A stretch of DNA of 64,000 nt from assembly GCA_963749485.1 (NCBI GenBank), contig CAVVMV010000004.1, positions 62,001 through 126,000 of the forward strand, written 5' to 3'. Of the stretch, positions 18,952 through 30,275 are shown in pieces. Each line of letters opens with the position of its first letter. Positions within the stretch are counted from its first letter, which is position 1. The notes under the pieces are model-generated. The model did no database searches, was not told where the DNA came from, and saw nothing but the letters and a program-made list of their open reading frames with translations. Made by a program: the position numbers and the translations under genes. This stretch comes from JAZGGS01 sp963749485 (GTDB taxonomy: Bacteria; Bacteroidota; Ignavibacteria; Ignavibacteriales; Ignavibacteriaceae).

Positions 18952-20175
18952 TTATTCCGGAAGGTGGGTGAGTTTTACTACTTCAACTTTTTGTGCTGAT
19001 GCACGAGCGATGAGAAATTCAAAGTTACCAATCTTAAGCTTCTCCCCCTGTGCAGGTATTCTGCCAAGCACTGAAACAATATACCCCCCGATAGTTTCAT
19101 AATCCCCATCGGGAATATTAAGTTCATATTTTTCATTCAGTAAATCAATTTCTACTTTACCGCTAATAATATAATTGTTATCGCCTATCTTTCTGCATAT
19201 CTCCTCTTCAACATCAAATTCATCTTTTATCTCACCAAATAATTCTTCAAGAATATCTTCCATCGTAACAATACCTGCGGTTCCGCCATGCTCATCAACA
19301 ACTACTGCAATTGAAATTTTCTTTTCAAGAAATTCGTTTAATACTTCAAAACTTTTTTTAGTTTCCGGTATAAAGCTTACATCTCTTAAAATGCTTTTAA
19401 TATTAGCAGGTGATTTGAAAATATCTTTTACAAGAATGATACCTTTGATATTATCCAGGTTTTCTTTGTAAACAGGAAGTTTAGAAAATCCGGAATCAAT
19501 AAATGTTGAAATTGCATTATCAATGTTATCTGAAATTTCGACTCCAATAATATCTGTACGCGGGGTCATCGCTCCATAAACACGCTGCTCACCAAGTTCA
19601 ATAACTTTTTCAATTATATCGCTCTCCTTTTTATCCACAACCCCGGCTTTCTTACTCTCTTTTACCAAAGCTTTAACATCTTCCCTGTCGAAAAGATGAC
19701 TCATAGAATCTGCTGATATACTTGAGGCCTGAGTTAGTTTTTTAGATAACAATGAAGAAAGTTTTACAAATGGATAAAGCAAATAAGATACAACTCTTAA
19801 CGGAATTGCAGATAAAAGCACAACTCTGTCTGAGAGTTCTCTTGAAAAATATTTTGGAATAATTTCTCCGAACAGGAGGATAAAAAAAGTTGAGATAATA
19901 AGAATGTTTAAATCGCTTAAACCAAATAGTGCTGCAAGAAAAACCGCACTTAGTGATGCAAGTGCAACGTTAACAATGTTATTACCAATAAGGATTGTTG
20001 AGAAAAAAGTTTCCGGGTGATTTATAAAATATAATGCGTTTTTTGCGGTAAGTTTTTTCTGCCTTGCTTTAACTTCAATTTTAAGTTTATTGGCAACAAT
20101 AAAAGCAAGCTCGGTTCCTGCAAAGAACCCGCTAAGTAAAAGTAAAACTACAAGCAGAATAAATTGTTCAATCAT
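18952..20175 (-). CDS. HlyC/CorC-family transporter with DUF21 (CNNM) and CBS domains
   Basis: An intact 407-residue protein. An N-terminal CNNM membrane domain with three or four helices (about 1-150, starting FILLVVLLLLSGFFAGTELA) is followed by a CBS pair (about 195-310, GAMTPRTDIIGVEI, then AVVVDEHGGTAGIVTMEDIL) and a C-terminal CorC_HlyC domain (about 325-400, ETIGGYIVSVLGRIP). Family members are linked to Mg or Co efflux or homeostasis. An annotation as hemolysin would be historical only. It heads a small unit with the DCC gene and directly follows a lipoprotein gene. Confidence 0.92.
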   Translation of the reverse strand: MIEQFILLVVLLLLSGFFAGTELAFIVANKLKIEVKARQKKLTAKNALYFINHPETFFSTILIGNNIVNVALASLSAVFLAALFGLSDLNILIISTFFILLFGEIIPKYFSRELSDRVVLLSAIPLRVVSYLLYPFVKLSSLLSKKLTQASSISADSMSHLFDREDVKALVKESKKAGVVDKKESDIIEKVIELGEQRVYGAMTPRTDIIGVEISDNIDNAISTFIDSGFSKLPVYKENLDNIKGIILVKDIFKSPANIKSILRDVSFIPETKKSFEVLNEFLEKKISIAVVVDEHGGTAGIVTMEDILEELFGEIKDEFDVEEEICRKIGDNNYIISGKVEIDLLNEKYELNIPDGDYETIGGYIVSVLGRIPAQGEKLKIGNFEFLIARASAQKVEVVKLTHLPE

Positions 20176-20178
20176 AAT

Positions 20179-20650
20179 TTAATATGCCTGTTCAACAACT
20201 ATATCATTTAAATTCAGCTGATAATACTCTGAGCCGCTGATAAATTTCATTGTTATATCAATAAGATTATTTGCCATTAATCGTTCATCAACTTTTAACC
20301 CGGATTCAACTCCAAAAACATATTCATTACTGCTGCCGGGTTCAATTGAATTCACTCCGGAGAGATCCTTCAGCTTAAAGAAAGGATAAAATGAATAAAC
20401 TAATTCTTTATTAGAATAGATTATTATTTTATTGAGCTTAAGCTCTTCAATAACTTTCGCTGCCCGGATTTGTTATTTTCAATTCACCAAGCAAATGGAA
20501 CTTACCCGGACTTCCCGGCATAAGGTTAAGCCAGCTATTAAGATCGTTTACTTCAATATCTAGTTGAAGTGTTTCTTCACCTGTTTTTGTAGATGCACAC
20601 GCAATGAGCATAAAGGTTACTAAAATGAGATGTAATGATTTCATCTTCAT
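20179..20650 (-). CDS. Predicted lipoprotein, unknown function, frameshifted
   Basis: The signal is MKMKSLHLILVTFMLIAC with the lipobox Cys at about residue 18. Then LQLDIEVNDLNSWLNLMPGS, and a frame change near 20460 into a second frame (IEELKLNKIIIYSNKELVYS, ending LNDIVVEQAY). The total is about 157 residues, mostly strand-like. It sits between the prenyltransferase and the CorC gene, a few bases from each. No family recognised. Confidence 0.65.
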
Positions 20651-20652
20651 TG

Positions 20653-21532
20653 TTATATAACGTGATAAATAATTAGCACTGTTGTAATGATATACAACGC
20701 AACTGTAATTATCATTGCTGAATCGGTGGCAAGAATCTTTGTAGTGTTCTCTCCGCTGTTGCTTTTATATTCAAGATACATATACCTGAAAATTCCAAAT
20801 ACGACAAAAGGTGTTGTGTAAATAAGATTCTCTGTATCTAAAAACCGAAACAGTTCTGGCAGCAACAGTATAGAGTGCATAACAGATAATAACACCTGCA
20901 GCAGCAACCGTAGCCATCTGGTCAGCAAAGTTAAGTGAATATTCTGAAAGAACTTTCCTGCTGGATGAGTTTTCATTTTCCGGTGTTAATATAAGCTCGG
21001 AGTGTCTTTTCATAACACCAAGGAAAAGTGATATGAACATTGTTGTTAATATTAGCCAGCTGGAAATAGGAACGTTTATAACAAAAGCACCTGCAAGCAC
21101 CCTTAATGTGAAACCGGCTGCAATGCTAAAAACATCAAGGATAACAATATGTTTAAAATAAAATGTGTAAAGAATATTTAGAACAATAAACGCAGCAACA
21201 AAAATTATAAAATTGAAATTAAAATTTGGAAGTAGCACACCTATTACTGTTAGAATAACCATAAAAGTTATAACCGCTCTGGATTTGGTTATAGCACCAG
21301 AAGGAAGGGGACGGTTTTTCTTTAAGGGATGTGCTCTATCTGCTTCAATATCGATTAAATCATTTATTACATAAATGGCGCTTGAGGCAAGGGAAAAAAC
21401 AAAGAAGGCAAATAGTGTAGTAAAAAAATATTCTCTTTCAAATAGGTTATGAGAGAAGAGAAGCGGAACAAAAACAAAAACGTTTTTAATCCATTGCCGA
21501 ACCCGGATCAGTTTAAGATAATTGAGTAACAT
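20653..21532 (-). CDS. UbiA-family prenyltransferase, decaprenyl-phosphate phosphoribosyltransferase-like, frameshifted
   Basis: It opens LNYLKLIRVRQWIKNVFVFV and has the catalytic Asp motif YVINDLIDIEADRAHPLKKN (about 58-77), a pattern shared with mycobacterial DPPR synthase rather than with quinone-type UbiA. Eight or nine hydrophobic helices follow. A frame change near 20860 restores the conserved C-terminus (YTTPFVVFGIFRYMYLEYKS, TDSAMIITVALYI). The known reaction moves ribose-5-phosphate from PRPP to a polyprenyl phosphate, a step toward activated arabinose. Its start overlaps the mutase stop by one base. No DprE-type epimerase is in the window. Confidence 0.8.
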
Positions 21533-23187
21533 TAGAAAACTGCTATTTCTTCGTAAGTACCGAATATCGCTTTCAGTTCGTGGACCATCTCGCCTAAAGT
21601 TACATAATTATGAGCAGCTTTTATAAATACAGGCATAAGGTTAGTGCCGTTCTCCGCTGCTTCTCTTATTTCCTTTAAACACTCTTCAACATCTTGTTGG
21701 TTACGGCTTTGCTTTATTTCAGCCATCCTTTTCTTTTGTTCAATTTCAACTTCAGGAGAAATTGTAAGCAGCGGAATTTCGATTTTATTTTTATCTTCAA
21801 CAAATTCATTTACGCCGACAATAAATTTTTCCTTTCTTTCAAGTTCCTGCTGGTAACGGTAAGCAGCATCAGCAATTTCCTTCTGGAAATAACCGTTTTC
21901 AATTGCTGGAATTACACCGCCCATAGCATCTACCTGTTCGAAAATCCGGTTAGCACCTTTTTCCATTTTATCAGTTAATGCTTCAACAAAATAACTTCCG
22001 CCCAAAGGATCGACTGTATTTATAACTCCTGTTTCATAAGCAATTAACTGTTGTGTTCTAAGAGCTATTTTTGCTGCTTTTTCGCTTGGTAACGCAAGAG
22101 TTTCATCCATCGAATTTGTATGAAGTGATTGTGTTCCGCCCAGCACACCGGCAAGTGCCTGGAAAGCAGTTCTTACAATATTATTTTCCGGCTGTTGTGC
22201 AGTTAAAGTACAGCCCGCAGTTTGTGTATGAAATCTTAACCACCAGGAACGTGGATTTTTAGCACCGTATTTTTCTTTCATACGTTTTGCATAAATTTTT
22301 CTTGCAGCCCTGAACTTAGCAATCTCTTCAAAAAAATCGAGATGAGAATTAAAGAAGAATGAAATTCTCGGAGCAAATGCATCAACATCCAATCCTCTTT
22401 CAATACAAGCTTCTATGTATGCAAAACCATCGGCAAGTGTGTATGCAAGTTCCTGCACTGCTGTTGAACCGGCTTCGCGAATATGATACCCACTAACAGA
22501 AACCGGATTCCATTGTGGAACTTCATTCGTACAGAATTCAATCATATCTGTAATAATGCGCATTGAAGGTTTTGGCGGATAGATATATTCTTTTTGTGCA
22601 ATGTACTCTTTAAGAATATCGTTCTGCAATGTTCCTCTTAAAGTTTTGAAATCTACATTCTGTAACTCCGCAATTGCAAGGTAAAATGCAAATATCATTG
22701 CAGCAGGTGAGTTGATTGTCATAGAGGTTGATACTTTATCAAGCGGAATTTTATCGAAAAGAATTTCCATATCCTTAAGAGAAGAAACTGCAACACCGCA
22801 AATTCCAACTTCACCTTCACTTGATGGAGAATCGGCATCCCAACCCATAAGAGTGGGAAGATCAAAAGCAACTGATAAACCTGTCTGCCCATGATCGAGC
22901 AGATAATGAAACCGTTCATTTGTGTCTTTAGGAGTTCCGAAACCGGCAAACTGCCGCATCGTCCATATCCTGCCCCTGTAGCCGTTTGGATGGATACCGC
23001 GTGTATAAGGATATTCGCCGGGGAAACCTATTTCGCTAAGGTAATTAATGTTTTCAATATCATCCGGTCCGTATAAACCTTCTATATCTTCACCGCTAAC
23101 AGTAGTAAACTTCATTCCTGTTGTCTTAGCGTTTTTCGCTTTATCATTATATTCAACCCTGGATTCCAAATATTTTTTATCAATCAT
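21532..23187 (-). CDS. Methylmalonyl-CoA mutase, large (substrate-binding) subunit
   Basis: An intact 551-residue protein that contains the TIM-barrel catalytic part and no B12 domain, as in two-subunit mutases. Family blocks are RGIHPNGYRGRIWTMRQFAG (about 63-82), TGLSVAFDLPTLMGWDADSP, SGYHIREAGSTAVQELAYTL, WWLRFHTQTAGCTLTAQQPE and DPLGGSYFVEALTD. It isomerises methylmalonyl-CoA and succinyl-CoA with adenosylcobalamin. Closely related acyl-CoA mutases (isobutyryl, ethylmalonyl) cannot be excluded by eye. The B12-binding subunit, epimerase and MeaB GTPase are not in the window. Confidence 0.93.
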   Translation of the reverse strand: MIDKKYLESRVEYNDKAKNAKTTGMKFTTVSGEDIEGLYGPDDIENINYLSEIGFPGEYPYTRGIHPNGYRGRIWTMRQFAGFGTPKDTNERFHYLLDHGQTGLSVAFDLPTLMGWDADSPSSEGEVGICGVAVSSLKDMEILFDKIPLDKVSTSMTINSPAAMIFAFYLAIAELQNVDFKTLRGTLQNDILKEYIAQKEYIYPPKPSMRIITDMIEFCTNEVPQWNPVSVSGYHIREAGSTAVQELAYTLADGFAYIEACIERGLDVDAFAPRISFFFNSHLDFFEEIAKFRAARKIYAKRMKEKYGAKNPRSWWLRFHTQTAGCTLTAQQPENNIVRTAFQALAGVLGGTQSLHTNSMDETLALPSEKAAKIALRTQQLIAYETGVINTVDPLGGSYFVEALTDKMEKGANRIFEQVDAMGGVIPAIENGYFQKEIADAAYRYQQELERKEKFIVGVNEFVEDKNKIEIPLLTISPEVEIEQKKRMAEIKQSRNQQDVEECLKEIREAAENGTNLMPVFIKAAHNYVTLGEMVHELKAIFGTYEEIAVF

Positions 23188-23237
23188 TTATATCCCTTTT
23201 TAAATTGTTTCCAATTTATTGAATAATTTATTCAAAA

Positions 23238-25092
23238 TTAAGTCCTGCCAAACCTTCTGTCAAACTCATTTAAAGATATCTTTACAACAACCGGTCTGCC
23301 ATGCGGACAAACGTACGGCATCGATGTTGCAAAAAGCTGATCAATTAATAACCGCAATTCTTTTTCGTTAAGTTTATCGCCGGCTTTAACAGCAGTTTTA
23401 CAGGAATATGATTTTGCGATATTATCTTTCTCTTCGTAATCCTTTTCCCTCTGGTTATTAGTATACTCTTCAAGAATTTCCAGCAAAACTTTTTCTTCAT
23501 TTCCCCTTTTTACATCATCAGGTACGCCTTCAATAACAACATATTTCTTACCGGAAAATTTTAATTCGAAGCCTAGCTTATTAAGATGACCATGCAGTTC
23601 CTTAATTAATTCAAAACGTGCAGGATCAAGCTCAATTTTTTTTGAAAAGAGAAGCTGCTGCGAAAATGGAATATCAGCATCCAGCCGGTTCAATGCTTTT
23701 TCATACAATACTCTTTCGTGGGCTACATGCTGATCAATAATCATCAAACCTGATTTTATCTGCGCAAGAATATACTTGTTATGAAGTTGAATTATAAAAG
23801 GAAAATCTTCAATTCCAGTTTCAAATTCGCTTTCTGTTTGCGTATGAAAAACTTCCCTGTTTTCTTCCTTGTGAAACGGCGGTTGGAGAGGCTGACCGGG
23901 AGACCTTGTAATTGCATCATCAGTTATGTTGCCAAAGATTTTATCAATATCCTCATCTGAAAAGCGTGGAATTTCAGGTTTATAATTTCTTTGGTAAGGT
24001 CTGTCGCTAAAATCGTTTTTGCTTGCCGGATCAAATTTATTCATCATTAATTTTTCTTCAGATAACTCTTCATCATTAAAAATCATTGAAGGTACAAGAT
24101 CGTGCGTACCTAAACTTTTTCTTACCACAGCAAGTACAAAATTATAAACGTCTTTTTCATCATCAAACTTAGCTTCAAGTTTTGAAGGATGAATATTCAC
24201 ATCAGTTTTTTGCGGATCAATTTCAAGGAACAAAATAAAAAATGGGTAATCACCTTTTTCAAGAATATTCTCGTAAGCAGAAAAAACAGCATGGTTTATT
24301 TGTTTGTTTATAATATATCTTGAATTCAAGAAATAGATACTGTTCACCCTTACTCTTTTTAAGCAGCGCCGGTTTTCCTATAAATCCAGTGACGGATAAA
24401 AAATCTGTTTTTTCATTAACAGGTAAAAGTGCATCGAGCATATTATCTGCAAACACCTGCTTTACTCGCTCCTCCAAATCTCCAGCTTCATAATCATAAA
24501 TCAGTTCATCTGCATTAAAGAGTTTAAAATGAATTGAAGGATGACTTAAAGCATTTTTATTGAAGGTATCAATTATATGCTTTAAGCTCAGTTGCATCCG
24601 TTTTCAAAAACTTCCTGCGGGCAGGTGTATTAAAGAAAAGATTTTTAACAGTAACTGAAGTTCCTTTTGGATATGATCCTTTATCTTTAATCAGGTTACC
24701 CGATTCATCAAACCTAATGCTTGTACCAATTTCATCATCCTGGTTTCCGTCCTTATTTCAACCTGGCTTACTGCAGAAATAGAACTAAGCGCTTCCCCCC
24801 TGAAACCAAGAGTTTTAATCGTTTCAAGATCTTCGTAAGCCCAAATTTTACTTGTTGCATGCTTCTGAACAGAAAGAAGAAGATCTTCCTCAGACATTCC
24901 AATTCCGTCATCAACTACTTGTATTAAATTCTTCCCTGCTTTTTTAACAATCAATTCTATTTTTGTTGCGCCGGCATCAATTGAATTTTCAATCAGTTCT
25001 TTTACAACCGAATCCGGCCGCTGAACCACTTCGCCGGCTGCAATTTTGTTTGATATCTGTTCTGGTAATATTCTAATCCTGTTACTGCTCAT
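23238..25092 (-). CDS. mutL: DNA mismatch repair protein MutL, frameshifted
   Basis: The N-terminal GHKL ATPase shows NKIAAGEVVQRPDSVVKELI, DDGIGMSEEDL and TLGFRGEALSSISAVSQVEI (about 14-105). The middle continues NLFFNTPARRKFLK across a gap in frame near 24600-24690. The C-terminal domain has DQHVAHERVLYEK, close to the endonuclease motif DQHAxxExxxxE, and CPHGRPVVVKISLNEFDRRF, the second metal-site motif. Frame changes fall near 24700, 24600 and 24310. The total is about 618 residues. This is therefore an endonuclease-type MutL, as in organisms without MutH. The stop of folA and this start overlap by 4 bases. Confidence 0.95.
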
Positions 25093-25571
25093 CTTTTCCT
25101 TGTGTATTTAACAATTTCAAATTTTTCTCTATCCTCACGGTATTCCTCTTCCCAATCGTTTTCAGATATTTCGGGAAAATTTATTTCACCTTCTGCATCA
25201 AATTTCATGTTAGAGATAATCATCTGATCAGCAATTTCAATTGCCTGTTTATATACTTCTCCACCGCCGATAATAAATATTTTTTCAGGGCTGGTGATTT
25301 TGCAATGTTCAATTCCTTCATTAAGTGAATGAACAATTTTCACTTCTTCAAAATCACAACTGTAATTCTCATCCCTTGTGATTACAATGTTTTCTCTTCC
25401 CTTTAATGGTTTACCCAATGTTTCAAAAGTTTTTCTCCCCATTAGAATCGGGAAACCTATGGTAGTTTGCTTAAAGTGCTGGAATTCCTCTTTTACATGC
25501 CAGGGCATTTCACCGTTTGATCTTCCAATCACACCATTTTGTGCAATTGCAGAAATAATAATTATTTTCAA
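25089..25571 (-). CDS. folA: Dihydrofolate reductase
   Basis: An intact 160-residue protein. It begins IIISAIAQNGVIGRSNGEMP with the substrate pocket MPWHVKEEFQHFKQ, and continues with PILMGRKTFETLGKPLKGRE and the NADPH-site IFIIGGGEVYKQAIEIADQM. It reduces dihydrofolate. Its partner thyA lies just upstream with a 4-base overlap, the classic pair that links thymidylate synthesis and folate recycling. mutL follows with a 4-base overlap. Confidence 0.97.
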   Translation of the reverse strand: MKIIIISAIAQNGVIGRSNGEMPWHVKEEFQHFKQTTIGFPILMGRKTFETLGKPLKGRENIVITRDENYSCDFEEVKIVHSLNEGIEHCKITSPEKIFIIGGGEVYKQAIEIADQMIISNMKFDAEGEINFPEISENDWEEEYREDREKFEIVKYTRKR

Positions 25572-26408
25572 ACTGCAACCTCAAAAGTGATCTTATCATG
25601 GTGCTGGTAATTGATTAGTTCAAAATCTTCAAAGCAAAGTTCATCGAGTGGTTTGTTTTTTATTTTTAATCTAGGCAGCGCAAGTGGTTCCCTTGTAAGC
25701 TGTTCCTTTAATCCTATAAGGTGATCATAATTTTCGGTTTCGCTTCCTTTTGCAGCAATATAAATATGTGCATCAATTATAGTATGTGCAAACTCTCCTA
25801 ATTCTAATCCAACCTGTTGTGCAATAACCTGTGTTAGCAAAGAATATGCTGCAAGATTAAATGGAATTCCAAGTGCAATATCACCTGATCGCTGAGTAAG
25901 ATGGCAGTTTAATTTTCCATTGTTAACGTTAAACACAAAAGAATAGTGACATGGAGGTAAGCTTACTGGTTGTAGCATTTCCGGGTTCCCACGCAGATAC
26001 AACCAATCGTCTGCTGCTCGGATTTCGTTTTATCTCATCAATTACATATTGAATCTGATCTACTTCTTTTATTTGCCATTGCCCGTCTTTATCTTTTTGA
26101 GCGCTCGGGAAATGACGCCAGTAATAACCGTAAGCAGTTTCAAGATTTCCATCCTCATCAGCCCATGCATCCCATATCTTAGTATGTTGTCTTAAATTTC
26201 GAATATGATTCTCACCAGATAAATACCATAATACTTCGTGCAGAAGTGACTTCCACTGCATTTTTTTTGTAGTTAAAAGAGGAAATCCTTCACTTAGATC
26301 TACTTTGTAGAACGCACCAAAATACGAAATAGTATCGACGCCGGTTCTCGTTTTTTTGTGAGTTCCCTTTTCCATCACCAATTTCACTAAATCGTGGTAT
26401 TGTTTCAC
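25568..26408 (-). CDS. thyA: Thymidylate synthase, frameshifted
   Basis: Two frames join near 25980-26010 into about 280 residues of the ThyA family. The N-terminal part has GTHKKTRTGVDTISYFGAFY and FPLLTTKKMQWKSLLHEVLW, the middle has SSRRLVVSAWEPG, then the active-site Cys in LPPCHYSFVFNVNNGKLNCH, and RSGDIALGIPFNLAAYSLL. It makes dTMP from dUMP using methylene-tetrahydrofolate. Its stop overlaps the folA start by 4 bases. The break lies just before the catalytic Cys. Confidence 0.96.
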
Positions 26409-26494
26409 TAATTTTCCCGTTTTACCTTTTGTAAATGATTTATTGAATTAAAAATAAATTTACTAATTTTTAGTGTAGCTATAAAAGTCTATAA

Positions 26495-27627
26495 TTATAG
26501 ATTATTCTTGATTTTTATGCAAGCCAGGCGAATTCCGCTTTCAATATTTAAAATCGATTCATCATTATTCTGAAAAAAACTGCTTATTTCAATGGGTAAA
26601 ATGTTATCAGGTAGTTTCTCGTTTTACCTCATTTTTAATTATTCCACAAAGCAAAAATATTTTATTACATTCATTTTCAAATTCTTTGAGTATGATCCCT
26701 GCTCCCTTACCCATTAATGATTGATTATCGAATGCTCCCTCTCCTGTTATTACAAAATCTACTTTCCCTTTTAACTTTCTGATATTTAGGTCATTCAGGA
26801 TGAAATCTTTTGCTATTCTAATCTTAGCGTTTAGTAGAAGATGGAATAAGGAGGGAATTCCACCCCCAGCACCAAATAATGGATTAGATGAACCTGTTAT
26901 TTTATTATTTTGTAATAAGTTAACAATATTATTAAAACCATTTTCAAGAATCATAATATCTCTTTCACTTGCTCCTTTTTGATGACCGAAAAACATTAGC
27001 CGCTCCATTTCTACCAAGCAGTGGATTTTCAACATCCATGATTAATTCTATTTGAAAAGGAAACGTTTTTGTTTCCCACTCAATAGATTTAACTTTGCTA
27101 AAATTTTCCGGAACGGGTAATATTTCTATATTATTTCCATCGCACAATTTTAATCCTAATGCGGAGCACGCACCAATTCCCATATCGATTGTTGAAGTTC
27201 CTCCTATTCCCATAACTATCTTTTCAGCATTAATTTTTCCGTTCAAAATATCATTTTCAATTTTAAGCAATAATTCACCTAATCCTTTTGAAGATAGTTT
27301 TAGTGGATTTCTAAACTTATCCGGTACTATTTTTAATCCTAGTACATTCGCAGATTCAATATAGATTGTTTTGGAATTTCTATTATAAAGTACAGGACAA
27401 ACAAGCTCTGAAGTATCATATGGAGTCGAAATTTTATAGTTCAGAATCTCTCCGCCAAAGTGAAACCTACACACTTCAAGGAATCCGTCTCCCCCATCAG
27501 AAATTGGTTTCATAATTGAATTTACATCCTGTAAATCATCAAACTCTTCAGCTATCAGAGATGATAGTTTTACAGAATTTATACATTCCTTAAAACTATC
27601 AGGTGAAATTAAAATATTAATGCTCAT
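26495..27627 (-). CDS. Glycerate 2-kinase, GlxK/GarK type, frameshifted
   Basis: It opens INILISPDSFKECINSVKLS, followed by PISDGGDGFLEV (about 42-53), MGIGGTSTIDMGIGACSALG (about 145-165) and, after a frame change near 27000, GHQKGASERDIMILENGF, FGAGGGIPSLFHLLL and VDFVITGEGAFDNQSLMGKG. A third frame from about 26615 gives a plausible end (PIEISSFFQNNDESILNIES) stopping at 26495. The family phosphorylates glycerate in glyoxylate and glucarate breakdown. The gene is alone, divergent from the glycan cluster. Confidence 0.9.
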
Positions 27628-27699
27628 TATTTAATTCAAGCTTTAAATGAATCAGCAAGGAAGTACAATCATCTATACTATATTTATTTTTCTCTTTAA

Positions 27700-27728
27700 T
27701 TGTTAACTTTGCTTAAAAAAATTATACT
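27700..27728 (+). promoter_or_regulatory. Candidate sigma70-type promoter
   Basis: TTGTTA at 27700-27705, a 17-base spacer and TATACT at 27723-27728, about 50 bases before the first codon of the GT39-like gene in a divergent region. Pattern match only. Confidence 0.4.
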
Positions 27729-27776
27729 TGCAACGGCTAACAATAAAAAGCTTCAAAAAACAAATGAAATGCAACA

Positions 27777-29238
27777 TTGCTCTCCAATAAGATACTTAAA
27801 ATATCGGTAATACTCTTAGCAGGAATTATAATACGTCTCTATTTTAACATCGGGCACATCTTTTCCGATGATGCTTATTATTCCTACCTGAGTTACAATT
27901 TACTGAGTGGTGATTTTCCGGGAGATTATTTGGGATACCCTGTTTCTCCCCTCAGGATAAATCACTTATTACTAACTGCTTTTTCTTTTTCAATTTTCGG
28001 AGTAAATGAGTTTGCAACTATTATCTTCCCTTTTATTTTTTCTATCGGTACAATTCTGCTTACTTATAAATTAGCTGCTTTGTTAACAGATAATGATTCG
28101 ATTTCAATTACAGCAGCAATTTTTATGGCTTTTTTTCCAACTGATGTCGTGTTCGCTACAATAAATTTTGTTGATATTTCTACGATGTTCTTTATTAACC
28201 TTGGTAGTCTATTTTCTTATAAAATCATATAAAAGTAGTAAAATATATCTATCGATATGGGGCGGAACTTTTCTATTTATTTCGATGCAATTTAAAGAGC
28301 ATATTTATTATGCATCTATTTTACTTGGTGTGCTCTGCTTGTATTTTATAGTAAAGGATCGAAAGATTAACGTCCAGGTTTCCATTGGAATCTTTTTTAT
28401 TATTTCAAATTTCTTATTTGAAGGTGCTGTTTACCTTTTTTTGCATAACGATTTTCTTTATCGTCTTACAATGACTGAGCTGAACTACAAATTCTGTTTC
28501 TATAATTTTTTCCCTTATACTGCGGAAAAATACAATGGAACAACAAGCTATTTCAGGAATCTTTTCGACCAGGTTTTCCTAATTAACGGTCGTTCTGTTT
28601 TCCTGAGGCGGTTTTACCTTTTCCTTCCACTCGTGGGAACAATTCAGAGTTACTTCAATTTTAAAAAGAAAGAATACATTCTTCTAACCTACTGGTTTTT
28701 AGGAACCTTGTTGCTTTTGATGGCGTTCACAACTTCGTTTTCAGTCTATAAACCACTCGATCTTCAAATAAGCTGGTATGTTTTTCCATTGTTCATGCCG
28801 ATGGTGCTTCTTTCCGCAATATTTATAAACAGGTTTAAATATTATATTAAATATGGGTTGATGCTAATCTATTTTGCAGGTGCGATAATTATGTGCAGTC
28901 ACTATGAAGTATATTTTAATAAAGAGAACGGGAATGAGTTTAAAATGTTTTTAAGCGATAATCCCAATAAATTCATTTACACCGATCATTTTACAAAATA
29001 CAGCATCGACCTGATTCGCAGTTATGATAAAAAGAATATTTCTGAAAAAATACTTGGACAGAATTTCAATCTAAATAAAATTAAAGCTGGCGATTGGATT
29101 GTTTACAGCAAAAAGCATATTGATGAATTGAAGCTGCAGCGATTTGAGTTCCCTGATTTTGAGATTCTAAACTCTTCAGCTTTTGAAGAAGTAAAAACAT
29201 TCAGAGATTTTAAAGTGTACAGTAAGAGTTCAAATTAA
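27777..29238 (+). CDS. GT39/ArnT-like membrane glycosyltransferase, frameshifted
   Basis: A polytopic protein of about 485 residues. The first membrane helix (ISVILLAGIIIRLYF) is followed by FSDDAYYSYLSYNLL, where the acidic pair after helix 1 is the expected catalytic site of PMT-type, lipid-linked sugar transferases. About eight more hydrophobic segments follow, with one frame change near 28200. A soluble C-terminal tail (SDNPNKFIYTDHFTKYSIDL) ends FRDFKVYSKSSN. The start is taken at TTG 27777. Nearby ATGs at 27764 and 27769 are out of frame and could be correct if a base is missing. Substrate unknown. It leads a run with FemAB-like and GT4 genes. Confidence 0.72.
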
Positions 29239-29300
29239 TTTCACTAATATCTTCAGGATATTTTGTAACTTTTGTTTCCTTACTTGTAAAAATAATTTAT

Positions 29301-30264
29301 ATGGAAACTTATAGAATATTCAGATAAGTGGAAAGAAAAGTGGGATCAGTTTGTGCTGGAATCAAACAACGGCACAATTTTCCATACACAAAATTTCTTT
29401 GATTATCATTCGGTAGGCAAATTTAATTTTAACCATCTTCTTTTTATAGACAAGAGCAACATCGTTGCCCTCCTTCCCGGCGCACGCATCGGTAATCTTT
29501 ATGAATCACCAATAGGTGCAAGTTACGGTTCACTAGTTACAAAAGATGTAAAGTTCTCTGAAGCAATGGAAATGGTTTCAGCTCTTTTGGAATATGGAAA
29601 GAAAATCGGGATCAAAGAATTCCTTCTTACAAGTGCTCCAAGAATTTATGAACACCATCCAAACGAAAACCTTGATTTTGCTATGCTGTGGCAGGACTTC
29701 AGCTATGATCTTCATTATATTTCCAGCGCTATAAGGTTAAACGGCGAAGAGGATATTTTGCAAAGGTTCCAGCAGACGGTAAGAAGGAACATAAGAAAGA
29801 CAATGAAGAACCCTGATATAAAAGTTGAAATAAATGAACGGTACGACCAGTTTTATCCGATACTTTTAGATAATAAAGCCAGACACGATATAAAGCCAAC
29901 TCATTCTTACGATGACTTGATGAAGCTTAAGGACCTAATGCCGGACCAATTGAAGTTGTTCATGCTTTACTATAAAGATAAACCTATTGCGGGCTCCAGT
30001 TTGTTCCTCTGCAATAAAACAGTGGCGCTTTGTTTTTATAATATGCTTCTTTATGAGTTCGAACATCTTAAACCAATTCACAGAATTATGTACGAAGTTG
30101 TTAAGTGGGCAACAGAAAACGGGTTTAAGTATGTTGATATAGGTGTTTCGCAGGATACGAAGGCGGATAACCCGATGACTCCGAGCATGAGTCTTATCGA
30201 TTTTAAAGAAAAGTTTGATGCAAAGACTGTTATGCGAAACACTCTCCGGTATGAATTTAAATAA
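29301..30264 (+). CDS. FemAB/GNAT-like peptidyl or acyl transferase
   Basis: About 320 residues. The ATG at 29301 is followed by one probable extra base, after which the frame reads KLIEYSDKWKEKWDQFVLES, the typical opening of this family. Then IFHTQNFFDYH, LYESPIGASYGSLV, and in the C-terminal GNAT-like half RRNIRKTMKNPDIKVEINE, LFMLYYKDKPIAGSSLFLCN and KYVDIGVSQDTK. FemAB-like proteins attach amino acids or acyl groups to cell-wall or extracellular polymer precursors. The location between two glycosyltransferases suggests a surface polymer. Substrate unknown. Confidence 0.75.
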
Positions 30265-30275
30265 GAACTAATAAT

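Noticed and set aside
24598..24630. CCTGC-GG-GCAGG palindrome in mutL, similar to the one in tRNA-Gly
   Set aside because: It encodes part of the conserved NTPARRKFLK motif of MutL, so it is coding sequence and not an inserted element.
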